Origin: DATGYC01 sp035298385
GTDB lineage: Bacteria > Bacillota > Sulfobacillia > Symbiobacteriales > Symbiobacteriaceae
Assembly: GCA_035298385.1 (NCBI GenBank)
Contig: DATGYC010000322.1
Span: 1 to 23,239 of the forward strand
Direction: 5' to 3'
Length of the DNA: 23,239 nt
A program made the position numbers and the translations under genes. Shown here in pieces: positions 1 through 7,076 of the stretch. Position 1 is the first letter of the stretch. The number at the start of each line of letters is the position of its first letter. The notes under the pieces are model-generated. The model was not told the DNA's origin and did no database searches. It saw only the letters and a list, made by a program, of their open reading frames with translations.

Positions 1-879
1 CAAGACCTCCGGGTGCGCCTTCAGGGTCGCGAGGAGGACCGCCTTCGCCCGTTCGATATCCGTGCTATAGTCGACCCCGATCGTCACCCGGATCGCCGCC
101 TGCGGCGTCGGCAGAGCTAGGTTGGTGATCGACTGACTCGCCATCTCCTTGTTCGGCACGACCAGGGCGTTACCGTCGAAGAGCTTGATCCGAGTCGAGC
201 GCAGGCCGATCTCGATCACCTCGCCAGCGGTCCCGTTCGCCAACTGGATCACATCACCCATCCGAAACGGCCTGTCCACCAGGATGACGAAGCCGCCCAG
301 CATGTTCGAGAGCGTCTCCTGGGCTGCCAGAGCGACCGCCAGAGAGGCGACGCCCGCCGTGGTCACGAGGGCCGTAATGTTGACACCGAAGTTGGCCAGG
401 ATGATCGAGGCGGCGATGAAGTAGAAGACCAGGGAGGCGACCCGCCGCATCAGCGGGAGGAGTTCATGGTCGAGGCGCCGGTTCGCCGACTGGTTGGCTA
501 GGTCGTGCAGGTACCAATCCAGGGCCGTCTTGGTGACCGCTGCGATCAGGTTCGTGACGGTCAGGATGACCAAGGACTGGACCACCTTGACCAGCGTCGT
601 AAACGTCTTGGCCTGGGAGAGGGGATCGATTCGGTCATGCAGCATCTGGATCGCATAGAGCAGCGCCACCGTGTAGACGACGAAGCGCAGCGGCCGCAGT
701 GCCGAGACGAGGAGTCGGTCATCAAGGGTCGACTTGGAGCGAGCGGCGATGCGGGCGCCCACCGTCCGGACCACCCAGATCAGGACTGGCGCTAGGATCA
801 CCGCTCCGACCAGCGTCACCACAAAGATCAGCCAGTCCCAAAGATGTTGGTTCTGCAAGAGGCTGGAGAACGACGGCAT
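1..879 (-). CDS. MscS-family mechanosensitive channel, 3' end outside window
   Basis: I translated the minus strand directly from ATG at 879; the frame stays open for 293 codons to the window edge, so the C-terminus is missing. The protein begins MPSFSSLLQNQHLWDWLIF and has about three hydrophobic segments (roughly residues 17-40, 65-80 and 150-185). These are followed by the MscS pore-lining helix pattern (GVASLAVALAAQETLSNMLGG) and the beta domain (DRPFRMGDVIQL, then RSTRIKLFDGN, VVPNKEM, ITNL). Those are standard signatures of small-conductance mechanosensitive channels in the inner membrane, which release solutes on hypo-osmotic shock. The ribosome binding site AAGGGGG lies 8 bases before the ATG. 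A possible extended -10 promoter sits at 920-928. Confidence in the family is high; the subfamily cannot be set without the C-terminus. Confidence 0.95.
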   Translation of the reverse strand, partial: MPSFSSLLQNQHLWDWLIFVVTLVGAVILAPVLIWVVRTVGARIAARSKSTLDDRLLVSALRPLRFVVYTVALLYAIQMLHDRIDPLSQAKTFTTLVKVVQSLVILTVTNLIAAVTKTALDWYLHDLANQSANRRLDHELLPLMRRVASLVFYFIAASIILANFGVNITALVTTAGVASLAVALAAQETLSNMLGGFVILVDRPFRMGDVIQLANGTAGEVIEIGLRSTRIKLFDGNALVVPNKEMASQSITNLALPTPQAAIRVTIGVDYSTDIERAKAVLLATLKAHPEVL

Positions 880-919
880 GGAAGTAGCCCCCTTGGATGT
901 CGTTGGCAGCAACGCCTCC

Positions 920-928
920 ATTCTAGCA
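920..928 (-). promoter_or_regulatory. Extended -10 promoter for the MscS gene
   Basis: On the minus strand the sequence reads TGC-TAGAAT, an extended -10 element (TGn plus 5/6 match to TATAAT). I see no good -35 at 17 bases, as is common for extended -10 promoters. The predicted start near 913 gives a short leader carrying the AAGGGGG ribosome binding site. The same TGC-TA pattern recurs before other genes here. Confidence 0.5.
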
Positions 929-939
929 TAGAAGCGAGA

Positions 940-969
940 ATCCGGGCGCCCTACGAGGGGCGCCCGGAT
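940..969 (-). terminator. Hairpin terminator of the comA operon
   Basis: A perfect 12-bp inverted repeat (ATCCGGGCGCCC / GGGCGCCCGGAT, 940-951 and 958-969) with a 6-base loop. It overlaps the last codons and stop of the proline-rich ORF. On the minus strand it is followed by TCTCGCTTCT, so the U-tract is poor. Each arm contains one copy of GGGCGCCC, the octamer that is over-represented in this window. Confidence 0.6.
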
Positions 970-1328
970 CCGTCATCGTTCAGGGTAGTCGCTCTCGGGC
1001 CCATAGGGATCGGCGGGAGCAGGGCGCCCAGGGAGGGCGGACCAGGGTATAGCTGCTGCCGGGACCGCTCCGCCATCTGCACACCGAGGGGCACCGGGTT
1101 GAACGGAGCGACTGGGGCCGTGGTCTGGCCTCCAGCCCCCATTGGCACCCTGCCGTTCAGGAACCCGGCCGGGAAGGCTGGCATCATGGGCATGCCGTCG
1201 ACATCCGGCGGCCCGAGTAGCTCCTCCCGCGGCGGGGCTAGCAGCATGGCACGCCCGTTCGGCAGCTGCCGCAGGGGCACGTAGGCCTCGATGCCGGGTC
1301 CTGGCTGGCCGGAGACCGATCCGTTCAC
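951..1328 (-). CDS. Proline-rich protein of unknown function, coupled to comA
   Basis: The GTG start at 1328 overlaps the comA stop in a GTGA junction, and AGGAG lies 9 bases upstream, inside the end of comA; both favour translational coupling. The 125-residue product is rich in Pro, Gly, Ala and Met (for example PMMPAFPAGF and PVAPFNPVPLG), has no membrane segment, no cysteine and no motif I recognise. Low-complexity, Pro/Met-rich small proteins are common among spore coat components, and comA product is a spore solute in Bacillus, so a spore-surface role is a guess from context only. A second, Arg-rich minus-strand frame over the same bases looks like a shadow. Confidence 0.6.
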   Translation of the reverse strand: MNGSVSGQPGPGIEAYVPLRQLPNGRAMLLAPPREELLGPPDVDGMPMMPAFPAGFLNGRVPMGAGGQTTAPVAPFNPVPLGVQMAERSRQQLYPGPPSLGALLPPIPMGPRATTLNDDGSGRPS

Positions 1329-2134
1329 AGGGTCTCACTCCTCTCCAGGGCGAGCCGGAAGGTATCCCCTCGCAGCCCCTGGCGCATCGCCTCAAGCGCT
1401 AGGAGGTCCCCCGGCGGGATGTTCCCCAGGTTGACGTTCGGGCCGATCCGGATGATCAGTTGCTCCTGCTGCGCCTTTTGGGGCGCCTCCCAGACCAGAC
1501 GGCCGGGATCGGGAACCGCCTCAAGCACCCGCTCAAGGGAATCCTCATCGAGCCGGCCCTTCTGATCGTAGAGGCCGACCCCGGTGCCACTCTCCCGCCC
1601 CTCCATGATCACCCAGTCCGCCCCGGCCTCGATGTCCCGGGCGACCTGCTCGCAGATCAGCCCGATCGCGAGACGGCGCCCGTCCTTCTTGCCGATCTCG
1701 GTCAAGACCTTGAACCCGGCAGCGCGGGCGGCCCGGATCGCTGCGGCTCGCTTGGTGGGCTCCAGGTCGATCGTCCCGTCACTCACCTCGATCCAGCGGA
1801 AGCCAAGTGCATGGCAGCGCTCTAAGTAAGGGGATAGGGCGCCCTGATGAAGCGCCACCTCGCAGAAGGTCCCACCAGGATAGGCCTCCACCCCGAAGGA
1901 GCGAGCCAAGGCGATCTTGGCCCGCAAGAGATCGCTCCCGTAGAGGGCGGCGGTCCCAAAGCCGAGTTTGAGCCAGTCGATGTATGGAGCGCCGATCTCC
2001 AGCAGATCACCCGTGGTCGCCAAGCCCAAGCCCTTGTCCAAGAGCATGGTCAACCCGGCCTCACGGGGGCGCCCTACCCGCCCGGGCAGTGGCGCCTGCA
2101 GCACGCCGGCGAACGGCCGCTGCTCTTCGCGCAT
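1325..2134 (-). CDS. comA: Phosphosulfolactate synthase (ComA/YitD family)
   Basis: The family joins phosphoenolpyruvate and sulfite to give (2R)-phospho-3-sulfolactate. This is the first step to coenzyme M in methanogens, and in Bacillus (YitD) it supplies sulfolactate that accumulates in spores. The 269-residue product has the family TIM-barrel features: DKGLG near the start, YIDWLKLGFGTA, PGGTFCEVA, LGFRWIEVSDGTIDL, VLTEIGKKDG, GADWVIMEGRESG, and the C-terminal IGPNVNLGNI with GDLLALEAMRQGLRGDT. I chose ATG 2134 because AAGGGGG lies 9 bases upstream; a GTG at 2155 in frame has no well-spaced site. The next gene overlaps by 4 bp. No later coenzyme M genes are nearby, which fits the sulfolactate role better. 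Confidence 0.92.
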   Translation of the reverse strand: MREEQRPFAGVLQAPLPGRVGRPREAGLTMLLDKGLGLATTGDLLEIGAPYIDWLKLGFGTAALYGSDLLRAKIALARSFGVEAYPGGTFCEVALHQGALSPYLERCHALGFRWIEVSDGTIDLEPTKRAAAIRAARAAGFKVLTEIGKKDGRRLAIGLICEQVARDIEAGADWVIMEGRESGTGVGLYDQKGRLDEDSLERVLEAVPDPGRLVWEAPQKAQQEQLIIRIGPNVNLGNIPPGDLLALEAMRQGLRGDTFRLALERSETL

Positions 2135-2223
2135 CAGAAAGAGCCCCCTTCGCACCCCTTCACCCGCTCCCGCGGGCCCAGACCCGCAGGGTCCTCGGAG
2201 ATGGTGAAGGTCGCTGCAGAATG

Positions 2224-3003
2224 CTACAGCGTATGCGAGGGGGTGTAATACCGCTCACGGAAGACCTCCCGGAAACCAAAGCGCTCGTAGAGACGGCGGC
2301 CCGCTGGCGTTGGCACCAGGGCGATCCCTTCGCTCCCCGCCGCCTGCGCTACGCTGATCAGCCTAGCCAGAAGGGCAGAGGCGATCCCCTGTGACCGGTA
2401 GGCCGGCAGCGTGCACATGTTGTAGATGCCGGCCATGCCTTTCCAACAGAAGAGGGACGAGGCGCCAACCGCGACCCCGTCGACCCACCCGATAAAGTGG
2501 CGCATCCCGATCTGTTCCGCCGACCAGATCGAGCGGCGCCCAATCTCCAGATAGAGCGGTGAGGCGGACGGGAAGAAGACCCGCTGTACCAAGTGAAAGA
2601 CCTGCGCGAGGTCATCAGGTCCGGCCTCGGTGACCTTGATGGCAGGGGTAAGCGGTAGCGGTCCCGGCTGCCAGGCCATCACGGGGACTGACTCCCAGGT
2701 CCAGCCCTGTCGCATCAGCCATTCGCCCAGGTCGGCAGGCTCCGTCGCTGGGGTGACCATCAGGGCCGGGTTCGGGATCTCACGCCCCGCAAAATGCTGC
2801 CGGAGCTTCGCAAGCAGTGCCTGCCGCTCCTCGCTAGCGATCCGAATGCAGGCGACGTGGTTGAAGCGCGAAATTGGCACGCTCCGGAGTGAGATCCAGC
2901 GCGCACCAAAATAGTCGGCCTGACCATCGCTCATGGACTGGCGGAGGACGGCCTGGTTCTCCTCCCACCGATCAGCTAGCCAGCGCAAGTCCACGCGCTT
3001 CAC
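2224..3003 (-). CDS. GNAT-family N-acetyltransferase
   Basis: A 259-residue protein whose C-terminal half carries a GNAT acetyl-CoA fold: VGASSLFCWKGMAGIYNMCTLPAYRSQGIASALL, where RSQGIASAL is motif A (Q/RxxGxG/A), followed by GSEGIALVPTPAGRRLYERFGFREV. The N-terminal 120 residues resemble the extra domain of two-domain GNAT proteins with an acceptor I cannot identify. I chose GTG 3003 because AGGAGAGG stands just upstream; the TTG at 3021 has none. It lies 89 bp upstream of comA on the same strand, so co-transcription is possible. The 71 bp before it are AT-rich compared with the surroundings and may hold its promoter, although I find no convincing -35/-10 pair. Confidence 0.88.
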   Translation of the reverse strand: MKRVDLRWLADRWEENQAVLRQSMSDGQADYFGARWISLRSVPISRFNHVACIRIASEERQALLAKLRQHFAGREIPNPALMVTPATEPADLGEWLMRQGWTWESVPVMAWQPGPLPLTPAIKVTEAGPDDLAQVFHLVQRVFFPSASPLYLEIGRRSIWSAEQIGMRHFIGWVDGVAVGASSLFCWKGMAGIYNMCTLPAYRSQGIASALLARLISVAQAAGSEGIALVPTPAGRRLYERFGFREVFRERYYTPSHTL

Positions 3004-3074
3004 CGCCCCTCTCCTAACCAAATTAGACGAGGCGATGTAAAATCCTTTTCGTTTAATGTTTTAAAATCGTTCGG

Positions 3075-4340
3075 TTATTTCTCGAACTCAGGCGGGCGCC
3101 AGGGCGGTACGCCGGGTGGGCGCCTCCCGGTGGGCTGCTGCTTCTGCTTGCCGGGCCCCGCCAGAAAGAGCGCGATGATGGCCGTCACGACCAGGGCCAC
3201 CTCGATCCAAAAGGGTAGCCGCTCGGACTTGGCCATCAGTAATCCCACCACGGGTGGCCCGATCGCCACCCCGAAGAAGCGAACCGCGCCGTAGAGAGCG
3301 GTCACCGCACCCCGCTGCTCCGCCGCCGCCGCGGAGGTGATCAGGTTATTCAGGCCCGGAAGCTGCAGACCGGTACCGACTCCCGACATGATGATCCCAG
3401 TAATGAGGGCCCAGTCTGCGGTCAGGAGGGCCATCAGGAGGAGGCCCGTCAGGATCAGACCGAGACCAACCCCGATGAGCGGCTTAAGGAGATCCGGCTT
3501 TTTCTGCAGGACGATGCCCGTGATAAACGAGGTGACGCACATCGACCCGACCGGCCCGGCCAGCCAGAACCCCTTCGGCAGACCATCTATGCCATGCGCC
3601 TCCTCGAGGTGCTGGGAGAGATAGAAGAGCAGGGCGAAGAGGACGGCAAGGGCGACCGTACCGATCCACAGGGCGGAGACCAGTACCCGCCACTCCTTCT
3701 TGAAGAGCTGCCCTAGCGCCCCGAGATACTCCTTCAGGGGTGGGGCCGGCTTGCGCTCGACCTCCTGCGTGAGGAAGAGCACCAGGGCAGCGATCGGGAT
3801 CACCAATCCCGCGAAGATGAAGAAGGTGACCCACCAGAGAAAGACGAGGCCGATCAGGGCGCCCAGGATCGGGGCGAGGAGCTTACCGAGGCCATTCGCC
3901 GCCTCTAAGATGCCCAGGGCCGTCACTCGGTCTTGCCCCTGAAAGAGGTCGCCGACAAAGGCCATGGCCACGGGTGCGGTGCCAGCGGCGCCGAGCCCCT
4001 GCACCACCCGGCCCACCATCACCAGCGGAAAGGCCCCGCGCCCCAGGAAGAGGCCCGCACAGCCTGCGATGATGCCGCCCACCCCGTAGAGGATAAGCGA
4101 GGGGATGATCACCTTCTTGCGCCCCCATTTGTCGGCCGCGTAGCCAGCGAAGGCGATCCCGATCCCGGCGGCGAGTGAGAAGGTGGTGATCGTCAGACCG
4201 GTCGTGGACTTGGAGAGCCGCATCACTCGCCCCATCTGTGGGAGCATGGGGATCAAGAGGCTGTTCCCCAGGACCATCAGCAGTGGAACGCCGCTGAGGG
4301 CGCCCAACTGAAGCCAGCAGTTCTTTGCCTTGGTTGCCAT
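3075..4340 (-). CDS. Major facilitator superfamily multidrug-type transporter
   Basis: A 421-residue inner-membrane protein with about 12 hydrophobic segments. The MFS motif A, GYAADKWGRKK, is at residues 66-76 in the loop between helices 2 and 3, and a second-half counterpart is weaker. GRVVQGLGAAGTAPVAMAFVGD is the motif B region and NGLGKLLAPILGALIG matches motif C (antiporter motif) of drug exporters. The C-terminal tail, from about residue 395, is hydrophilic and Pro/Arg/Lys-rich. ATG 4340 has GGGGGAGG upstream. The substrate cannot be read from sequence; a proton-driven exporter of the DHA family is most likely. Divergent from the UPF0756 gene, with about 90 bp between them. Confidence 0.93.
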   Translation of the reverse strand: MATKAKNCWLQLGALSGVPLLMVLGNSLLIPMLPQMGRVMRLSKSTTGLTITTFSLAAGIGIAFAGYAADKWGRKKVIIPSLILYGVGGIIAGCAGLFLGRGAFPLVMVGRVVQGLGAAGTAPVAMAFVGDLFQGQDRVTALGILEAANGLGKLLAPILGALIGLVFLWWVTFFIFAGLVIPIAALVLFLTQEVERKPAPPLKEYLGALGQLFKKEWRVLVSALWIGTVALAVLFALLFYLSQHLEEAHGIDGLPKGFWLAGPVGSMCVTSFITGIVLQKKPDLLKPLIGVGLGLILTGLLLMALLTADWALITGIIMSGVGTGLQLPGLNNLITSAAAAEQRGAVTALYGAVRFFGVAIGPPVVGLLMAKSERLPFWIEVALVVTAIIALFLAGPGKQKQQPTGRRPPGVPPWRPPEFEK

Positions 4341-4430
4341 GGCGCACCTCCCCCGGTAGCTTGCCCATCAAGCCGAATCTTTGTCCACGTCCCGCCGTAG
4401 GGATAGAGGGATGAAGGGAGCGTGTCCGAC

Positions 4431-4883
4431 ATGGAGAGCGGTCGGCTGATCCTCCTGATCCTGGTGGCGGGCGGGGTCCTGACCCGTAATGCCCTGATTG
4501 TGACCGCTGCTGCCGTGGTGCTGATCTGCCAGGTCCTGGGCCTCTATCGCCTCTTCCCGATCATGCAGAACCGGGGGCTGGAGGTCGGCCTGATCTTCCT
4601 GTTGATGGCCGTCCTCGTCCCCTTCGCCACCGGTGAGGTGGGCTGGGTCGAGATTCGTGAGTCCTTCACCTCAAAGGTGGGCCTGGCCGCTGTCGCGGGC
4701 GGGATCTTCTCAGCCGTCATGTCCGGCTGGGGCATCGGCTTAATGAAGGTCCAGCCGCAACTGATCGTCGGGATGGTCGCCGGCACGATTCTGGGGGTCG
4801 TCCTCTTCAAGGGGATCCCGGTGGGTCCACTCGCCGCGGCTGGCTTCGCTGCCATTCTGCTCTCCCTGATGCGCTGGCTATAG
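4431..4883 (+). CDS. UPF0756 (DUF441) membrane protein
   Basis: A 150-residue very hydrophobic protein with four to five predicted membrane segments. The pattern GGVLTRNALIVTAAAVVLICQVLGL, then FPIMQNRGLEVGLIFLLMAVL, then GWGIGLMKVQPQLIVGMVAGTILGV with FKGIPVGPLAAAGFAA is characteristic of the YeaL/YtwI-like UPF0756 family, whose function is unknown. I prefer ATG 4431 because AAGGGAG ends 10 bases upstream; the in-frame GTG at 4422 is too close to it. An 11-bp gap to the next small membrane gene suggests an operon. Confidence 0.9.
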   Translation: MESGRLILLILVAGGVLTRNALIVTAAAVVLICQVLGLYRLFPIMQNRGLEVGLIFLLMAVLVPFATGEVGWVEIRESFTSKVGLAAVAGGIFSAVMSGWGIGLMKVQPQLIVGMVAGTILGVVLFKGIPVGPLAAAGFAAILLSLMRWL

Positions 4884-4894
4884 GAGGTCTGTTG

Positions 4895-5158
4895 ATGGAG
4901 TCCGAACTGCTTTGGGCCGTCCGGCTCTTGCGTGGCCTCTCGGCCTTCGTGGAGGTGTCGATCTTCGTGGCGCTCTGGCGGGCGGACTCCATGAGATCGG
5001 CGATCCGCCTCTCCACCGTGCCAGGGCTCATGGGGCCGGTCATCTTCGTCGGCGTGATGCTCCTCGGGGTGGCGGGCGTGGCCGGAAAATTATCGCCGCT
5101 GCGGCTGGGCGCCCTGCTCGTTGGGGCCGCCCTGATCCTCTGGGGAACGCGCTCGTAA
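4895..5158 (+). CDS. YqhV-like (DUF2619) small membrane protein
   Basis: An 87-residue protein with three hydrophobic stretches. The layout LLRGLSAFVEVSIFVALWR, then RLSTVPGLMGPVIFVGVMLLGVAG and a third hydrophobic C-terminal helix, matches the YqhV family of Firmicutes, found in Bacillus next to the spoIIIA operon; its function is not known. ATG 4895 is preceded by AGGAGGT with a 6-base spacer, which decides against the TTG at 4892. It follows UPF0756 by 11 bp, so the two are probably co-transcribed. I see no terminator before the hxlR promoter. Confidence 0.78.
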   Translation: MESELLWAVRLLRGLSAFVEVSIFVALWRADSMRSAIRLSTVPGLMGPVIFVGVMLLGVAGVAGKLSPLRLGALLVGAALILWGTRS

Positions 5159-5165
5159 GCCTTTC

Positions 5166-5193
5166 TTGTCCTCAGGCCAAAATGTGTTATGAT
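5166..5193 (+). promoter_or_regulatory. Sigma-A-type promoter for hxlR-like gene
   Basis: TTGTCC (5166-5171), a 16-base spacer, and TATGAT (5188-5193), the latter preceded by TGT, which makes an extended -10. The predicted transcript begins near 5200, giving a leader of about 14 bases with AAGGGGTGAT as ribosome binding site. HxlR proteins often bind their own promoter; I see no clear palindrome in the short region here. Confidence 0.6.
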
Positions 5194-5213
5194 GGAACAA
5201 AAGGGGTGATCGC

Positions 5214-5522
5214 ATGGGTTACGAACAGATGTGCCCGCGCTACGAGACCGCCATTGAGCTTCTCGGCAAGAAATGGACTGCACTCCTGCTGCGGATTCTG
5301 CTGAGCGGCCCCAAGCGGTTCTCCGAGTTCAAATTGCAGGTCCCGGACCTGAGTGACCGCCTCCTCTCCGAGCGACTGCAGGAGCTGGAGGAGCACGGCA
5401 TCATCGTCCGTGAGGTTCATAATACCCGTCCGGTACTGGTCGAGTATCAACTAACTGAGAAGGGCCTTGCGCTCCAGCCAGTGGTCGATTCGATCGGGAA
5501 GTGGGCAGAGCATTGGTGCTGA
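5214..5522 (+). CDS. HxlR-family winged-helix transcriptional regulator
   Basis: A 102-residue DNA-binding protein. It has the HxlR signature: an N-terminal Cys (CPRYETAIELLGKKWTALLL), then the winged helix GPKRFSEFKLQVPDLSDRLLSERLQELEEHGII and the wing VREV..RPVLVEYQLTEKG. In several family members the conserved N-terminal Cys (residue 7 here) senses electrophiles or redox state; whether this one does is inference. ATG 5214 follows AAGGGGTGAT. The gene is followed after 18 bases by a strong terminator hairpin that runs into the start of the DUF4097 gene, so the downstream gene may be expressed by read-through from this promoter. Confidence 0.93.
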   Translation: MGYEQMCPRYETAIELLGKKWTALLLRILLSGPKRFSEFKLQVPDLSDRLLSERLQELEEHGIIVREVHNTRPVLVEYQLTEKGLALQPVVDSIGKWAEHWC

Positions 5523-5540
5523 TTCAGTTGAAGGGTCTTG

Positions 5541-5596
5541 CCTCCCGCTGACGTCTTACCGGGTGATGACCCTGAAGACGCAGAGGGAGGTTTTTT
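5541..5596 (+). terminator. Intrinsic terminator/attenuator that contains the next gene's ribosome binding site
   Basis: The arms are CCTCCC (5541-5546) with GGGAGG (5585-5590), CTG with CAG, CGTCTT (5552-5557) with AAGACG (5575-5580), and an inner GGGT/ACCC with loop GATG. Directly after the stem comes TTTTTT (5591-5596). This is a textbook intrinsic terminator. The GGGAGG of the 3' arm is also the only ribosome binding site for the GTG at 5598. An alternative pairing, AGGGTC (5532-5537) with GACCCT (5568-5573), would trap both left arms in a loop and could act as an antiterminator. Confidence 0.75.
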
Positions 5597-5597
5597 C

Positions 5598-6623
5598 GTG
5601 CAGTCGCAACCCCGCCGTCCCATCGGACGGCTCACCGCCGCACTTACGCTGATCGCCGTTGGTGGCGGGCTCTTGGCCTCGACCTTCGGGCTCTTGTCTG
5701 ACTCTCTCGTCCTGCTCAGGCTCTGGCCGCTGCTCCTGATCAGCCTGGGGGCTGAGATTCTGGTTGCGCGCTGGCAGGGCGCCCGCACCCGCTTTGACTG
5801 GGGCGGGGCGATCCTCCTGGTCCTCTTCATCGCCCTGCTCTCCTCTGGTGCCGTTGCCACGCGGATGATCGGTAACGGGGGCCTCCCCCGCGGCCTCCTC
5901 TTCTCCGGGAGCAGCCAGGTCGGCGATGAGGCCAGCTTCGAACTGACCCCGGCGATCAAGCAGGTCCGCCTCGAGTCGACCTCCGGCTCGGTTGAGCTGA
6001 AGGGGACCGCCGGATCGACGGTCGAGGTCGATGCTCAGTTCTGGGGCAACTCGCTGGGCACGGAGAGCCCTCGCCTACGCCTGCGGGAGCAGGATGGAAC
6101 GCTCTACATCGGCTTGAGCGCTGGCGACTGGAATAACGTCTCCGCCCAGTACCAGGTCCAGCTGCCGGCTGGCCTCAAGATCGAGGTTGAGAGCGGGAGC
6201 GGCCGGATTGAGGCCAAGGAGATCAAGGGCGATCTCTACGTGAAGAACCATTCCGGTTCGGTGAACGTCGAAGAAGGGGAAGGGCTTTTAGACCTCGCCA
6301 CCCAGAGCGGGCTGATCCAGGTCAGCGAACACGCGGGGCCGATCAAGGTTGATGCTCACTCCGGTGCCATCCGCCTGCGGGACGTGGCCGCGGCGACCAC
6401 GGCGCACACGGATTCGGGTATCATCTCGGTGACGCTGAAGCCGGGGCTGGGCGCCCAGGTCGAGGCCGCCACCGACTCCGGGCTGATCCGTGGCCCCGAA
6501 TGGCTCCAGGTCACGTTCAACTCCCACACCGCCAAGCGCTCTGCGACTGGGCGCGTGGGCGACGGGCAGGTGCCCCTGCGCCTCTCCACCCACAGCGGCA
6601 CGATCACGATCGGGCAGCCGTAG
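5598..6623 (+). CDS. Membrane-anchored DUF4097 beta-repeat protein (LiaF/bactofilin-like adhesin domain)
   Basis: A 341-residue protein. Residues about 10-85 hold three hydrophobic segments (the DUF5668/LiaI-like layout, with LRLWPLLLISLGAEIL). The remainder is a run of short beta repeats, each around an SG turn: STSGSVELKG, SGSGRIEAKEIKGD, HSGSVNVEEG, QSGLIQVSEH, HSGAIRLRDV, DSGIISVTL, DSGLIRG, HSGTITIG. This is the DUF4097 pattern, seen in envelope-stress proteins near LiaF and in putative adhesins; function is unproven. GTG 5598 was chosen because GGGAGG lies 7 bases before it; the open frame upstream has no other site. The start region is embedded in a terminator hairpin. Probably co-transcribed with the HxlR gene. 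Confidence 0.85.
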   Translation: MQSQPRRPIGRLTAALTLIAVGGGLLASTFGLLSDSLVLLRLWPLLLISLGAEILVARWQGARTRFDWGGAILLVLFIALLSSGAVATRMIGNGGLPRGLLFSGSSQVGDEASFELTPAIKQVRLESTSGSVELKGTAGSTVEVDAQFWGNSLGTESPRLRLREQDGTLYIGLSAGDWNNVSAQYQVQLPAGLKIEVESGSGRIEAKEIKGDLYVKNHSGSVNVEEGEGLLDLATQSGLIQVSEHAGPIKVDAHSGAIRLRDVAAATTAHTDSGIISVTLKPGLGAQVEAATDSGLIRGPEWLQVTFNSHTAKRSATGRVGDGQVPLRLSTHSGTITIGQP

Positions 6624-6652
6624 TTCCAGCCTCCATCGACGGACGACGCAAG

Positions 6653-6689
6653 GACGGGTCTCCGCCACAGGGCGGGCCCGTCTCTTTTT
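6653..6689 (+). terminator. Terminator of the DUF4097 gene
   Basis: GACGGG (6653-6658) pairs with CCCGTC (6677-6682), with an inner CCGCC/GGCGG, followed by TCTTTTTA. It lies 30 bases after the stop and reaches into the stop end of the convergent spore-protein gene. Confidence 0.8.
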
Positions 6690-6921
6690 ATTGGGGCGGC
6701 GCCTGCTCCACCGGCAGAAGGCTCCCCTTCGGCCCGATCCGCAGCCGCAGCTGACGCAGCCGGGCCTGAAGCAGTCCGCCTAGCCGGCCGCTCTCCGCCG
6801 CCGTCAACTCCGCCCAGCCCTCCTGTTTGATCTTCTCCACGAGACCGAGATCCGCTGCCATCTCCAACTTTAGCAGGTCGAGCGGCGTCGGGGGCTTGGG
6901 TTGCTTGGCCCTCTGGGTCAT
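6688..6921 (-). CDS. Small acid-soluble spore protein, alpha/beta-type-like
   Basis: A 77-residue protein from ATG 6921, preceded by a near-perfect AAAGGAGG with an 8-base spacer. The segment LDLLKLEMAADLGLVEKIKQEGWAELTAAESGRLGG matches the SASP core: a K-x-E-x-A-x-x-L-G-L helix, then GW-x-x-LT-x-x-E-S/T-G-x-x-GG, where the E-S motif corresponds to the germination-protease region. These proteins coat and protect DNA in dormant spores. The N-terminus is Lys/Pro-rich and the C-terminus is longer and more basic than usual. A longer in-frame reading upstream is only chance openness. A forespore (sigma-G) promoter would be expected in 6930-7020 but I do not see a clear one. Confidence 0.82.
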   Translation of the reverse strand: MTQRAKQPKPPTPLDLLKLEMAADLGLVEKIKQEGWAELTAAESGRLGGLLQARLRQLRLRIGPKGSLLPVEQAPPQ

Positions 6922-7019
6922 GGAAACCGCCTCCTTTGCTCTCCTAGGATATCCCTGGGAAAACGGCAAAAAACCGCGCTCGCACCGCTGGGCCGGAAGG
7001 AACACCGCCCGCCTGGGCA

Positions 7020-7063
7020 GAATATACGTAACTGTATACTCATCTTTGCATACTGAGTGAGTA
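7020..7063. promoter_or_regulatory. AT-rich control region between spore protein and arginase genes
   Basis: The only AT-rich stretch in this 155-bp divergent gap. It contains inverted repeats TATAC (7023-7027)/GTATA (7034-7038) and TACTCA (7037-7042)/TGAGTA (7058-7063), plus TATACT and CATACT hexamers that could serve as -10 elements toward arginase. The layout suggests an operator beside a promoter. It does not fit an ARG box well enough for me to name ArgR, and no confident -35 is visible. Confidence 0.4.
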
Positions 7064-7076
7064 GAGGGATGGATCA

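Noticed and set aside
973..1395. A 140-codon Arg-rich minus-strand frame overlapping comA and the proline-rich ORF
   Set aside because: It overlaps comA coding sequence by 71 bases in another frame and has shadow-type composition; the alternative frame has a coupled start and a ribosome binding site.
2135..2223. GCGGG/CCCGC hairpin between the GNAT gene and comA
   Set aside because: Only 5 bp, with no U-tract; too weak to call a terminator or attenuator.
7020..7063. ArgR (ARG box) site before arginase
   Set aside because: The repeats TATAC/GTATA do not fit the TNTGAATWWWWATTCANA consensus closely enough to name the regulator.
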